Positions 19,522 through 29,508 of a stretch of 64,000 nt of DNA are shown here, piece by piece. The stretch comes from Ichthyophis bannanicus (taxonomy: Eukaryota; Chordata; Amphibia; Gymnophiona; Ichthyophiidae). Numbering within the stretch: the stretch's first letter is position 1; each line of letters starts with the position of its first letter. The position numbers and the translations under genes were made by a program. The DNA is taken from assembly GCA_033557465.1 (NCBI GenBank), contig CM066031.1, positions 1,227,701,312 through 1,227,765,311 on the forward strand. Direction: 5' to 3'. Under the pieces are notes generated by a model. That model saw only the letters and a program-made list of their open reading frames with translations. It was not told where the DNA came from and ran no database searches.

Positions 19522-21633
19522 ATGGAAAAACCAGCTAGTGGTTTAAAAAAAAAAAGTACTAAGTACTAAAAAAAAAAAGTACTAAGACCTCTCAGCTTAC
19601 ATCCTTTCACATCCATGTATATATATATACATATAAAAACTGTATATAGTTAATCTGTGCCACTTTGTATTTATCTCACATTGTTTGACTGTTTACTTAT
19701 AATATGATGTTCCTTGTAAATATGTTCTGTTATAATACGACGTTCTCTGTAAAACAAATTTACTTTGTTAATTGTTGTTCATTGTAAACCGCAACTGAAC
19801 TTTGGAAGATGCGGTATATAAATATATATATAAATAAATAAAATAAGTGTGGTGGTACCATTTCCGTCACAGACACCCATGACTGGCGTCTTAAATGTTT
19901 AGACCCTGGCCATTCTCCATCTGAGTGTCTCTCTTGTATGAGAATGACTAAAAGAGGAAGATACAGAACCGGGCTGCAAAGTTCAGTACCCTCTTTTCTT
20001 CAGATGCCAGGTCCATTGCATCGACGTCTTCAAGATCCTCTTCTTCCTCCCATGGATCTCAAGTAACTAAACAAAAGCCGGTCCGCAAAGGGTAGCTCTC
20101 CTGCAAAGCTTCGAGAGGCCATTGGCATTGCCCTTGAGGGAACCACACTGGCAAAACAGCCCCGGCGGGAGGCTTCGGCCTCAAAAGCATCAACGGCGTT
20201 CCAGGATGTTCTCGAGGCCTCGGCCTCGACAGAACTACTGGTGCCATGCTCAGGGGTCCTGGCCGCCTTCACCGGTACCAACACCCAGGCATCGGCAGCA
20301 TCGATAGACCAGAGATTCCTTGCTATCGAACGCAGTATTGCAGCTCTCCTTACAGCTGTGGTACCGTTGACACTGATGGTTCAACCGGTGCTGACACTGG
20401 TACAGATGCCGGTACCGGTACAGATACCAGTACCAGCACTGATGGTACTGGCCCCGGTGGGAATTCTTCCCATGCCGTCTTTGCCTGACATCGAAAGATC
20501 GGTACCAACTTCGATAGATACCAGGACCATGCCTTACATGAACATCATGATCAGAGATACTTCGAATCCTCCGATTCCAATGACTCTGATAATTCTGCCA
20601 GTACCAGAGTTTTTCTCCCGGAAGACTCTTCTCCCCAACGCAGAATGTTGCCTCTGGAGGACATGACTTTTCAGGATTTTATTTGTGATGTTGCCAAAGG
20701 CCTTTCAATCACGGTAGCTCCTGAAAAGGAACCTAGAGCAAAGGAATTAGAAATTCTCCAATATCCTAAGGCTCCAAAGGAGGCAGCCACTCTGCCCATT
20801 CATGAAATTCTTCATGATTTGATGCTCAGAATGTGGGAGACACCTTTGACCACATCTCCTCATTCTAGGAGGCTTGATACCATGTATCGAGTTCCACCAT
20901 GTCCTGGATTTCAAAAGACTCAGCTGCCACACCATTCAGTGGCAGTGGAGTCAGCCATGCGTAGGATGAAAAGTGCAAAGAGACATGCATCCAATCCTCC
21001 AGGTCGTGAATTCAGGACTCTTAATGCTTTTGGATGTCAAACCTTTCAGGCTTCCATGCTTTCAGCTAGGATCAGCTCATATATTTTATATATGGGAATG
21101 TTCCTCAAAGAGGTCACAGGAGATTTGGAGCTTATGAGCCCACTTCTCCCAGATGAGACGACAAGACTTCCTTACGCTTGTCAGGCATGCTCAAGATGTC
21201 TCCAAGTTTGTAAATCGTGCAGCCTTTGACTGCTTTGAATGCATCAGCAAAACCTCTGCTATTGCCATTGGTGCATGACAGATTGCCTGGCTTCAGGCAT
21301 TAGACTTGGAGATTTGGGTACAGGATAAATTAGGCAACATCCCTTGCACAGGAGAAAACCTCTTTAGCAAGAATTGGCAGGAAAAGGCTAATGAGAGAGA
21401 TGCTGACAATATCACCTTAAATTGTCAAAATCTACAGCCACTCCAGCCAAAAAAACCCTATAAAAAACCCTCTTTCAGCAAAAAGAGGAAGTTTTATCCA
21501 TCCTATACCCAGCAAAGCCAAGCTGACACAAGTTGCCCAAAGGGGACAACAGCAGCAATTCAAACAGCAGAAGAAGCCAAAAGGCCCAAGAGCTCAACCA
21601 GCTTCGCAGGTTCAACCCTCTCAAGGGCTTTGA
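19522..21633 (+). pseudogene. gag of DIRS copy 4, interrupted and frameshifted
   Basis: Starts MEKPASG at 19522. A 302-bp insertion then splits the Cys/His N-terminus, which resumes at 19847. Frames change through the Ser/Arg-rich and GGTACC-derived regions (20240-20490). The conserved helical domain is open at 20645-21229 (MTFQDFICDVAKGLSITVAP to EVTGDLELMSPLLPDE) and continues shifted with WVQDKLGNIPCTGENLF near 21316-21366. The basic tail ends at TGA 21631-21633. Same family role as copy 3 gag; not functional. Confidence 0.78.
19545..19846 (+). mobile_element. LINE/SINE tail insertion in copy 4 gag
   Basis: AT-rich insert beginning in a repeated AAAAGTACTAAG tract. It ends in CATTGTAAACCGCAACTGAA, GATGCGGTATATAAA and a TAAATAAATAAA tail, like the 3' end of L2-like LINEs and of the SINE at 14831. 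It lacks a recognisable head, so it is either a 5'-truncated LINE end or a SINE. Confidence 0.65.
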
Positions 21634-21639
21634 CTCCTT

Positions 21640-23230
21640 CCTAGAGAGCTTAGCCTTCCTGCCTCTGAGGCATCCAGAACCCCTAAATATTCCAGGCAGG
21701 CTGTGTCATTTTGCCAACAGATGACACCAAATAACAGAAAATTGGACTCTGTCCATTGTAGGAGAGGGGTACAAGCTTCATTTTCACAGCATGCCCCCTC
21801 CTACAGTCCTAAAGCAGTTCAATTCCCAGACCTCTGCAGACAATCTGCTGGATCATGAGGTCTCAACACTGCTTGTCCAAGGGGCAATAGAGGAAGTACC
21901 CATCCTCCAGAGGGTACAGGGTTCTACTCCCCCCCCCCCCTATTTTCTTATTCCACAGAAAACAAGGGGACACAGACCCATTCTAAACCTTGGAATTGAA
22001 TAAATACCTGTTCCGAGAGAAGTTCAAAATGATCTCTCTAGGAACTCTTCTGCCATACCTTCAAAGTCAGGATTGGCTTTGCTCTCTAGACTTAAAGGAT
22101 GCATATACTCACATTCTGATCCATCCAGATCACAGGAAAGTCTTATTCCTTTTCAAGGGAAAACACTTCCAGTACAGGGTTCTTCCCTTTGGTCTGGCTT
22201 TCGCACCAAGAGTTTTCACGAAATGCATGGCAGTAGTAGCTGCAGTCCTGCGAACCCTAGGGATATTCGTCTTCCCTTACTTAGACGACTGGCTCATTTG
22301 AGCCCCCACGGGTGCAGAAGCCAGCTCTGCACTGTCTCGCACAATGTGAGTCCTCCAATACTTGGGATTGGTAATAAACTTCCCAAAATCCCAACTTGTT
22401 CCTTCCCAGTCTCTGGAGTTCATAGGAGCCTGTTTAGATACCAGACAGTCAAGGGCTTTCCTTCCACATGCCCGGTGTCTTCGCATAGTGCAACTAGCTT
22501 CTCAAGCAGCGGGAAAATCCTCCCTAACTGCTACAGTTACTGGGATACATGGCATCCACAGTTCATGTAGTTCCCTATGCTCGCTTCCACATGTGAGCAG
22601 CCCAGTGGACCCCCTATCCACACAGTGGACACAGGCCACAGGATGTCTGTCAGACAAGATAGCAAACTCTCATCGACTGATCTTGTCCCTTCAATGGTGG
22701 CAATCACTGGAGAATCTTTTAGTGGGGTCTCCTTTCCAACAACCCCTATTCCAGGCCACCCTAACAGATGCATCACAGGTGGGTTGGGGAGCACACCTGC
22801 ATCATTTCTCTACCCAGGGCACCTGGACTCCACAGGAGGGTTGTCTTCACATAAACCGCCTAGAATTAAGAGCACTCTATTTAGCTCTTCGAGTATTCCA
22901 TGCCCAGCTCAGCTACAAGAGTCCTAGTCCAAACAGACAATCAAGTAGCCATGTTCTGTGTCAGGGGTGGGCAATTCTGGTCCTGGAGGGCCACAGACCA
23001 GTCAGGTTTTCATGATGTCCCTAATGAATATTCATGAGATCTAACTGGTCTGTGGGCCTCCAGGACTGGAATTGCCCACCCCTGTTCTATGTGAACAAGC
23101 AGGGCGGAACAGGTGCTCTGTCGTTATGCAACGAAGCTTTACGACTTTGGGCCCTCGCCAGAGAGCATCAAATCCACCTTCTCGGGGTATATCGTCCAGG
23201 CATTCAAAACCTTTGGGCAGACAAACTCAG
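21640..23230 (+). pseudogene. RT-RNase H of DIRS copy 4
   Basis: The RT fingers near 21910-21985 include a poly-C run (21931-21940). The palm is open at 21990-22301 with CSLDLKDAYTHILIHPDHRK, FGLAFAPRVFTKC and YLDD at 22278-22289, followed by a TGA at 22299. The connection domain (INFPKSQLVPSQSLEFIGAC) is at 22371-22430. RNase H motifs are DASQVGWGAHL near 22768-22800, LELRALYLAL near 22861-22890 and TDNQVAMF near 22934-22956. The RNase H core is split by a MITE at 22962-23084 and continues with FYVNKQGGTGAL. Several frameshifts. Confidence 0.83.
22962..23084. mobile_element. 123-bp hAT-type MITE in RNase H of copy 4
   Basis: Termini CAGGGGTGGGCAATTC and, inverted, CAGGGGTGGGCAATTC: 16-bp perfect inverted ends continuing as imperfect pairing over most of the length. 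Flanks TTCTGTGT (22954-22961) and TTCTATGT (23085-23092) are an 8-bp duplication with one mismatch. The RNase H reading MFY-V is restored across the insertion. Confidence 0.9.
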
Positions 23231-23640
23231 TTGTGATGCTGCCTCATGAATGGTGTCTCCACCTAGACCAAGTGACAAAGATATTTCACATCTGGGAGAG
23301 TCCAGACATAGACCTCTTTGCAAGTCCACTGAATGCCAAACTTCCCCGGTTCTGTTCCAGGATTCCAGCTCACAATTGCCAGGCAAGGGATGCCTTCCTC
23401 CTTCACTAGGGTCAGGACTCTATTCCCCTCATCCCCAAAACACTCAAGCTTCAGAGAGACAGAGGCCGTATGATCCTCATAACGGCATGCCAAACGTGGT
23501 ATTCCCTGCTTCTACATCTCTCTCAAGCTGCGCCTCTGGAGTTAGGGTGTGCTCCAGATCTCCTTTCCCAAGCGAGCGGGACCCTATGGCACCCGAATCC
23601 CCAGTCCCTGCATCTCACAGGCTGGTTGCTGAAAGCTTAA
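23230..23640 (+). pseudogene. methyltransferase-like segment of DIRS copy 4
   Basis: HEWCLHLDQVTKIFHIWESP is near 23245-23305, IDLFASPLNAKLPRFCSRIP follows at 23308-23367, then DAFLLH (23391-23408). A TAG follows at 23409, the YAFPP motif is deleted, and the LIP-KTLKLQRDRG block continues shifted. Same domain assignment and same caution as in copy 3. Confidence 0.58.
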
Positions 23641-24668
23641 ATCTTCAGGATCTCAACCTTTCCCAACAGGTAAAGGATATCCTTCAGGCTTCTAGAAAAT
23701 CTTCCACAAGACGATCTTTCGCCTTCAAGTGGAAACGTTTCGCTATATGGTGTTCCCAAAAGAGGTTAAGCCCCCTGGTGATACCTTTGGAAGCGATACT
23801 AGAGTATCTACTTTTATCAAATTCTGGTCTAAAGACCAATTCAGTAAGAGTCCATCTTAGCACAATTACAGCTTCCTATAAGCCTCTAAATGGACAACCA
23901 ATTTCCTCTCATCCTCTCATATCCAGATTTATGAGAGGTCTTCTATTAACAAAACCTCCCATCAAACCCACCGGTGGAATGGGATTTAAACCTAGTTCTC
24001 GGGCAGCTCATGAAACCGTTCTTTGAACCTTTAGCAACTACTACCCTGAAGATTGTCCTGGAAGGTCATCTTCCTAATTGCAATCACCTCTGCACGTCAC
24101 ATTAGTGAATTGCAAGCGTTAGTGGCTGATCCTCCTTACACTACGTTTCACCATAAGGTTGTCCTCAGAACTCATCCACACTTTATGCCAAAGGTGTTTT
24201 CGCCTTTTCATTTAAATCAATTGATTTATCTTCCTGTATTCTTTCCGAGGCCTCATGCCTCTAATGCAGAGAATAACCTTTACACTTTGGACTGTAAAAG
24301 AGCCTTAGCTTTTTACCTACAAAGAACACAGCAACATAGAAAGTCTTCTGAACTTTTTATTGCTTTTGATTCTAGTCATTTGGGACTTCCAGTCTCCAAG
24401 AGAACTTTATCCAAATGGATTGCACAATGCATATCCTTTGCTTATGAGAGTAAGAGTCTTCCTCTTCAAGGCCATGTCACAGCTCATAATGTGAGAGCCA
24501 TGTCAGCCTCTATGGCTAACCTTCACTCTGTGTCTATTGATGACATTTGTCGAGCAGCCACCTGGGCTTTGGTACACACCTTTACAGCTCACTATTGCCT
24601 AGATAAAGCCTCCCGTCGGGATGCCGCCTTTGGCCAGGCTGTTCTTCAAAATCTTTCAGACTTAATAC
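23600..24668 (+). pseudogene. tyrosine recombinase of DIRS copy 4
   Basis: The arm region (SQQVKDILQASRKSSTRRSF) is near 23662-23721, then the KTNSVRVHLSTITASYKP core. The frame shifts near 23960 and 24050. The catalytic region is open at 24053-24844: TSARHISELQAL near 24086-24121 (Arg kept), the H-x-x-R box AHNVRAMSAS near 24484-24513 and HYCLDKASRRDAAFGQAVLQ near 24592-24651. All expected catalytic residues are present in this frame. The frame then runs through the ICR because the usual stop is absent. Confidence 0.83.
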
Positions 24669-24784
24669 AACTACCCACCAACCCTGGTAGGATGCCAGAG
24701 ATCCATGGGAGGAAGCATGGCCCACCTCACTATAGGTGGCAGCTTCCTGGGGTCATCTCCCTGGCATCTTCAGCTAAGGAGTCC

Positions 24785-24882
24785 CCATATGTGAAGACTA
24801 CATTCCTGCTTGTTCCTGGAGATAGCGTAGTTACTCACCTGTAACAAGTGATCTCCGGGAACAGCAGGAATTTAGTCTTCAC
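24785..24882 (+). repeat. ICR of DIRS copy 4
   Basis: First half complements the left end and includes GACTACATTCC (left variant GGAATGTAGTC). Second half complements the right end and includes GGAATTTAGTC (right variant GACTAAATTCC). Confidence 0.9.
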
Positions 24883-24967
24883 AACCCATCCATCTCCCCT
24901 AGGAGTTGTCCGTCTCTCTCTGTCTCTTTCCTCTCTCCCTCTATCCTTTCACTCAGCTACAAATTTA

Positions 24968-25146
24968 ACTGAAGAGGGACAGTTGGAAAAGCGGGAAGGC
25001 AGTGTGCATGTGCTGAGGGATGCTCCCAAAAGCGTTCCTTTTGGACGCTGGGAAGTGTTCCCACGCAGGCTCCGGCGATACCCATATATGAAGACTAAAT
25101 TCCTGCTGTTCCCGGAGATCACCCGTTACAGGTGAGTAACTACACT
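24968..25146 (+). repeat. right ITR of DIRS copy 4
   Basis: CTGAAGAGGGACAGTTGGAA through CCCATATATGAAGACTAAAT and the terminal CCGTTACAGGTGAGTAAC. It ends near 25146, then TTTC and intron sequence. Confidence 0.87.
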
Positions 25147-25271
25147 TTCTTTGTTTTTGCTATAAACACAAAATTGATTTTTTTCCTATGTAGAACTCCA
25201 GAAAAGAACACTAGAAAATATATTATATCTGGTAAGTCTTTTGGTATAAATACTTATTTCTTACTTCACAG

Positions 25272-25406
25272 GCCAAGTTTGAATTTCATCATGGTGATTA
25301 TGAAAAACAGTTTCTGCATGTACTGAGCCGAAAGGACAAGACTGGAATTGTTGTTAACAATCCTAGCCAGTCAGTGTTCCTCTTCATCGACAGACAGCAC
25401 TTGCAG
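25272..25406 (+). CDS. C6orf62: C6orf62 orthologue, penultimate coding exon
   Basis: 45 codons in phase 0 between an acceptor (TTACTTCACAG) and a donor (CAG-GTAAAC). The peptide opens [20 protein letters not shown] and ends [12 protein letters not shown] recognise it as the C-terminal region of the uncharacterised, highly conserved vertebrate protein C6orf62; I recall only single-residue differences from the human protein. The biochemical function of the protein is not established. Earlier exons are not seen in the 25 kb upstream. DIRS copy 4 ends 125 bp before this exon in the same orientation. Confidence 0.93.
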
Positions 25407-25928
25407 GTAAACCGGAAAAAGACTACTGTTTCTATAGCCAATCTAGTTTTCAGAATATCAATGATGACATGAGATTTCTATGCATTGACTTTTTGTTGCA
25501 TGTGTCCATAAGGATGATATGAAAAACCAGAGTGGCAAGAGGATACCCTAGGGTCAGCTAAAACACTGTTGTAGACGGCAGAATGTGAAAAATATATACA
25601 AGGGTGTGAAGATTTTCTTTTACAATGAATTTTTAGGTAAAGCACAAGGGTAGAGATTGTGTGTCTCTCTCTCCCCTCCCCTCCCCCCCCCCCAAAATAA
25701 AAATAGCTTTTAAAAAAAACCTTTTTTTGGCATCCTCCCCATCCCCCCCATTTCTTCATGGATGAGCAGGAGAGAGTCCTCCGATGGAGTCCCTGTGCGG
25801 GAGCCAGCTCCCAGAAGCCTTTGTATGCTTGCTGTGCATCTTCCTGCCTGCTGCTGAGGTGCCATCTTAGCCTCAGTCTTTTTATTCTTTTTTTCCCCCC
25901 GACCCTCTCGGACACTATTTTTGGCACT
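25407..25928 (+). other. C6orf62 intron, start; possible diverged DIRS ITR
   Basis: Intron sequence with no gene. A CT/C-rich tract is at 25660-25695. Bases about 25768-25890 (GGAGAGAGTCC, GGAGTCCCTGTGCGGGAG, GTGCCATCTTAGCCTCAGTC) loosely resemble a family B left ITR and may be an old solo terminal remnant. Confidence 0.4.
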
Positions 25929-26318
25929 CTGTGAATAAACAGGTAGATAAAGGTGAGCTGTTTGATATAATGCATCTGGATTTCCAGAAAGTCTTTGACA
26001 AGATCATACATAAGAGACTCTTAGGGAAACTAAAAAGCCTTGGGATAGGAGGCTGTGTACTGTTGTAGATTAGATATTGGTTAAAAGTTTGAAAACAGAG
26101 TAGGGTTAAATGGCCATTTTTTTCAGTAAACAAAGGTGAATGGTGAAGTACCCCAGGTTTCTGTGCTGGGCCCGCTGCTTTTTAACATATTTATAAATGA
26201 CCTTGAAATGCGAATAAGAAGTACGGTGATCAAATTTGCAGATGACCCAAAATTATTCAAAGTTGCTAAAACACAAGAGGATTGTGAAAAATTGCAAAAA
26301 GACCTTGATAAATTGGAA
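25929..26318 (+). pseudogene. CR1 LINE RT fragment, left part
   Basis: RT piece matching 53815-54190 of the CR1 element in this window: LDFQKVFDKI near 25978-26007, VLGPLLFNIFINDLEM near 26163-26210, FADDPKLFKV (26236-26265; the catalytic ADD is kept) and EDCEKLQKDLDKLE (26278-26319). It is truncated at its 5' side, has stops near 26070, and is interrupted at 26319 by DIRS copy 5. It resumes at 28955. Confidence 0.85.
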
Positions 26319-26681
26319 TTCTCTGGAACAAGCAGGAAGTCGATCCTCATATGTGGGTGACATTGGTGCCAACGGAGCCCGCACGGAAGCATCTCACCAG
26401 CTTTCAAAGAGCCTTTGAGAGATGCACCACACATGTGAGGTCCCCTTCCCTCCCAAGAGTGCCATCTCACCTCGGTCTCCTTTTTTCCATGGAGCCCATT
26501 GGACATCCGTCCAGTTTCCTTTCCCGCCCCTGAGGCAGCTCACCTCTGTGTCGCTCCTCAGATTTGTTCCCTTTTTCTCTTCTGTTTTTTTTTCTCTGTG
26601 TTCCTTGACCGGTGCTTTGTGCCTTTTTTTGACTGCAAGCCTCACACCTGTGCCCAGGTGGCAGGCCCCTTTTTTTCCCGA

Positions 26682-28200
26682 TGACCTTCAGCGGCTTCAA
26701 GAAATGTGATAGATGATGTCCCTCACTGATCCACATGACTATTGCCTCAGGCCGGACGATGACGTCCCAGACTTCGAGCTTTGCAAGGCCATGACAGCAA
26801 AGGCCATAAAGAGCCGTGAGCTGCAACGGGAAAAGATCTTTCACAAATCAGACTCTGCCCTGGAGTCCCTGGCAACACCGCACTCCAGGGCCCCCTCCGG
26901 TACCACGGTGCCTGGGCTGCCTTGGCGTCCTGTGGCTGTGGTTCCTCCAAGCGAAAATCCCCAGAGGTGGAATGCAAGAAGTTGAAACCCTTGAAGACCA
27001 CCTTGGAGGACGGGTCCAGGAAGATAGGGAAATCCAATTCCAGGCCCTGCAGTCCCTGGCACGAGTCCAAGGGGTCGGAGCGGGAGCGGCTTCACAAGCT
27101 GCCCCAGAAGGAGGCATCCAGCAACAGGCCTCAGACACTCAAGGCCATCTTTGTCGAGGATCCCCCCCCTTCGACAGCAGACACTGGGCTTGAAATATTC
27201 AGTACCCATGCCGAAGGCTGTGGAGGCAACTGGCATGGAGACCAGGATAGCAGCTTTGGAGTGCAGTATCTCTGCCCTCATGGCCCAGCAGCGGGCGATC
27301 ATATCAGATTCCTCTGGTGCATCCACCCCGATGACCAGACCCTCGACATTGAGGGCTTTCCTGGATATTGAACCGATCCTCGAGTGCCACCAGCCTCGAA
27401 ATCCATCAGCAGAAGACAAGATACCTGTCCTGTTCCTCGGGGCACTGGGCCTCTCCAGCCAGTGCCCGTGGCTTGGTCCTCAGGGGGTCATCCTCTGACT
27501 TAATCTGATTGGGAGACCGAGGATGAGGACTCAGACACTCAAAGGCACAGATGTGCCCTTGTACCTGTCTCCCTCGGAGTCCTGGCACCCTTCCCGGCCC
27601 AAGGATGTCTCCTTCCTTGACTTTGTGCCGAAGTCCTGGGTTCCAGAAGACACAACTTCCCCACAACTTGATGGTCATTGAGTCTGCCTTGCGCAGACTC
27701 AAAAGACCCATTCTACAGTGCCCTCTTGCAGGGAAGGCCTTCCAGGGCTCGATGCTTGCGTGCAGAGTCCGATCCTATCAATTGTACATCAGCATGTACC
27801 TGAAAGAGCTCCTGAGCAGCATATAACTGCTTCGACCCCTTAGCCAGGGTAGTAACTGCAGGCATGGGGCCCAACGCCAGGCATGACTTCAGTTGTCTGA
27901 CATCGACCGATGAGTTCAGGACAAACTCATCAATGTCCCTTGTACTGGAGAGAATCTCTTCAGGAAACCCATGGCAGACAAAGAAGCAGAAATCGAGACA
28001 AGGACCAGACTCTAAAAAGGTCTTGTATCCCTGTAAGAAGGCCTCTGGGAAAAAGCCTTTCACAAGGAAAAGGGGAGCTTTTGCCCCAGATTTTCAAGCT
28101 GCCTTGGCCCCGCAGCAAGGCCAGCAGCACAAGGGGCAAAGGCATGGCCCCCCCCCAAGTCCCAGACGCTGGCCCCGGCTCAGCCTGGGGGAGTTTTTGA
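26682..28200 (+). pseudogene. gag of DIRS copy 5
   Basis: Start MTFSGFKKCDR at 26682, followed at once by a stop (TGA 26715) where the Cys/His motif should continue. Further pieces in changing frames match family B gag: GFQKTQLPHNLMVIESALRR near 27649-27708, SMLACRVRSYQLYISMYLKE near 27750-27810, and the Lys-rich tail with a poly-C run near 28150. The end QPGGVFDS is at about 28178-28202. Many frameshifts; non-functional. Confidence 0.72.
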
Positions 28201-28289
28201 CTCCTTAGGCACAACCTCCTCTCCCCCCAGGAGATCTCCCCCCCCCCCCCCCCAAACAGCCCACAAGGAGGTGTCTGGCCCTGTTTGTC

Positions 28290-28435
28290 CACAGGTGGTC
28301 ACTGCGCACTGCGTCAGGGCCATGGCTACTTCCATGGAAAATCTGCATTCCGTACCTGTGACGGAAACCTGCCAGGCTGCCACATGGTCTTCAGTCCATA
28401 CCTTCTCAGCTCACTACTGCCTGGGTGTAGGCAAC
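28290..28435 (+). pseudogene. recombinase C-terminal remnant of DIRS copy 5
   Basis: VTAHCVRAMATSMENLHSVP is near 28300-28360 (the H-x-x-R pair is present), then TCQAATWSSVHTFSAHYCLG near 28368-28428, including the presumed nucleophile Tyr. The upstream catalytic Arg region is deleted. The open frame is 28271-28669. Confidence 0.82.
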
Positions 28436-28607
28436 TCCTGCCCTCTGACATTTCTGTGTTCAGGCTACCAGCATGCTGGTTCTCAACTGGACACTTGGGT
28501 CTTGCGAGAGTCTCCTAGTAGGAACGCAACTGCTGCAGCTTATGACTCGCCTTCTCTGGTCACTCGTGGCATTTTATACAGGCTCTTGGTAGCCTGTAGC
28601 TGGGAAG

Positions 28608-28708
28608 TTACATATGTGGGGATTGACTTCCTGCTTGTTCCCAAAGAAAGCATAGTTACTCACCTGTAACAGGTATTCTCCTGGGGACAGCAGGAATCAG
28701 TCCTCACA
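28608..28708 (+). repeat. ICR of DIRS copy 5
   Basis: TACATATGTGGGGATTGACT to AGAAAG complements the left end. CATAGTTACTCACCTGTAAC to CAGTCCTCAC complements the right end. Confidence 0.85.
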
Positions 28709-28778
28709 ATCCTCCCTCCTTCCCTTGTAATTGCTCCTTTACCGTATTTTAATTTTAGCCATCTTAGCTATGTCATTA

Positions 28779-28954
28779 GACTGAGGCAAGGTGGCATCCT
28801 TGGGCAGGAAGGGACCCATGCTTTCGTGGTGCATCTCCCAAAGGCTTTCTTTGAAAGCTGGGAAGGTGCTTCTGTGTGGGCTCTGTCGGCGCCCATGTGT
28901 GAAGACAGATTCCTGCTGTCCCTGGAGAACACCTGTTAAGGTGAGTAGTTATGC
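28779..28954 (+). repeat. right ITR of DIRS copy 5
   Basis: AGACTGAGGCAAGGTGGCAT through GTGTGAAGACAGATTCC and ACACCTGTTAAGGTGAGTAG. Inverted match to 26319-26480. Confidence 0.85.
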
Positions 28955-29098
28955 TGACTGGACATCCAAATGACAGATGAAATTTAATGTGGGCAAGTGG
29001 AAAGTTATGCACTTAGGGAAGAACAACACAAACTACAGTTCCGTGATGCAAGGAACCACCACCTCGGAAAAGGATCTAGGCGTCATTGTAGATAAGTT
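28955..29098 (+). pseudogene. CR1 LINE RT fragment, right part
   Basis: Continues the CR1 interrupted at 26318: GACTGGACATCCAAATGACA, then HLGKNN and KDLGVIVDK-like codons matching 54193-54340. Breaks off near 29098, short of the usual 3' end. Confidence 0.83.
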
Positions 29099-29140
29099 TT
29101 AAATAAAGATAAAAGATTTCAACATAATATACCACCCACA

Positions 29141-29500
29141 CAATGTTCCCTCTAATTTTCTGTAGGCTGTGTGCGCATAAAATATCAGCTGTGCAGCTTT
29201 TGAAGGAAGGTTAAATTTTTGGGTGCCACATAACGACACTCTGAGTTATATACTTTAAAATTTGACTACACGTCAGAATACAGTATGTACACCACAATGA
29301 TTTTAATCAAATTAAATGAAAATAGACGATTACTAAATGAAGCGTAACATTTCTAGTAATTACAATCACAACTTTTAAATTTTAAGACGTCTGTGTTTTC
29401 TATCAGAATCAGAACCATAATTTTTGTGCGCTCTGTTGTAAAGTATGTGCGCTCACTCGGCGAGGTGTGTGCGCACGCGCACAGCTTAGAGGGAACAGTG
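29141..29500 (-). mobile_element. 360-bp hAT MITE related to the hAT at 13549
   Basis: Inverted ends CAATGTTCCCTCTAA and, from the other side, CACTGTTCCCTCTAA. Perfect 8-bp target duplication CACCCACA at 29133-29140 and 29501-29508. The left 120 bp match the reverse complement of the right end of the hAT at 13549-15535, so it is the same family in opposite orientation with the interior deleted. Confidence 0.92.
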
Positions 29501-29508
29501 CACCCACA

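Larger units (their letters stand above)
19163..25146 (+). mobile_element. DIRS copy 4 (family A), all parts present, decayed
   Basis: Left ITR 19163-19322, gag, RT-RNase H, methyltransferase-like segment, recombinase, ICR 24785-24882 and right ITR 24968-25146. It carries two small insertions (19545-19846 and the MITE 22962-23084). Its right end lies 125 bp upstream of the C6orf62 exon at 25272. Both ITRs and the ICR share private variants (GAATGTAGTC left, AAATTCC right). Confidence 0.9.
26319..28954 (+). mobile_element. DIRS copy 5 (family B), lacks RT-RNase H
   Basis: Left ITR 26319-26480, decayed gag to about 28200, then a direct jump to the last part of the recombinase (28290-28435), ICR 28608-28708 and right ITR 28779-28954. 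The RT, RNase H, methyltransferase-like and most recombinase sequences are deleted. It sits inside a CR1 fragment: the interrupted CR1 reads AATTGGAA before and GACTGGACATCC after, with no evident duplication. Confidence 0.87.

Noticed and set aside
22954..23092. Palindrome considered as a CRISPR-like repeat or tRNA
   Set aside because: Single unit with hAT-type ends and target duplication; eukaryotic context. No array.
1..25271. Upstream C6orf62 exons
   Set aside because: I looked for the conserved middle and N-terminal peptides of the protein in all + frames and did not find them. They are probably upstream of the window.
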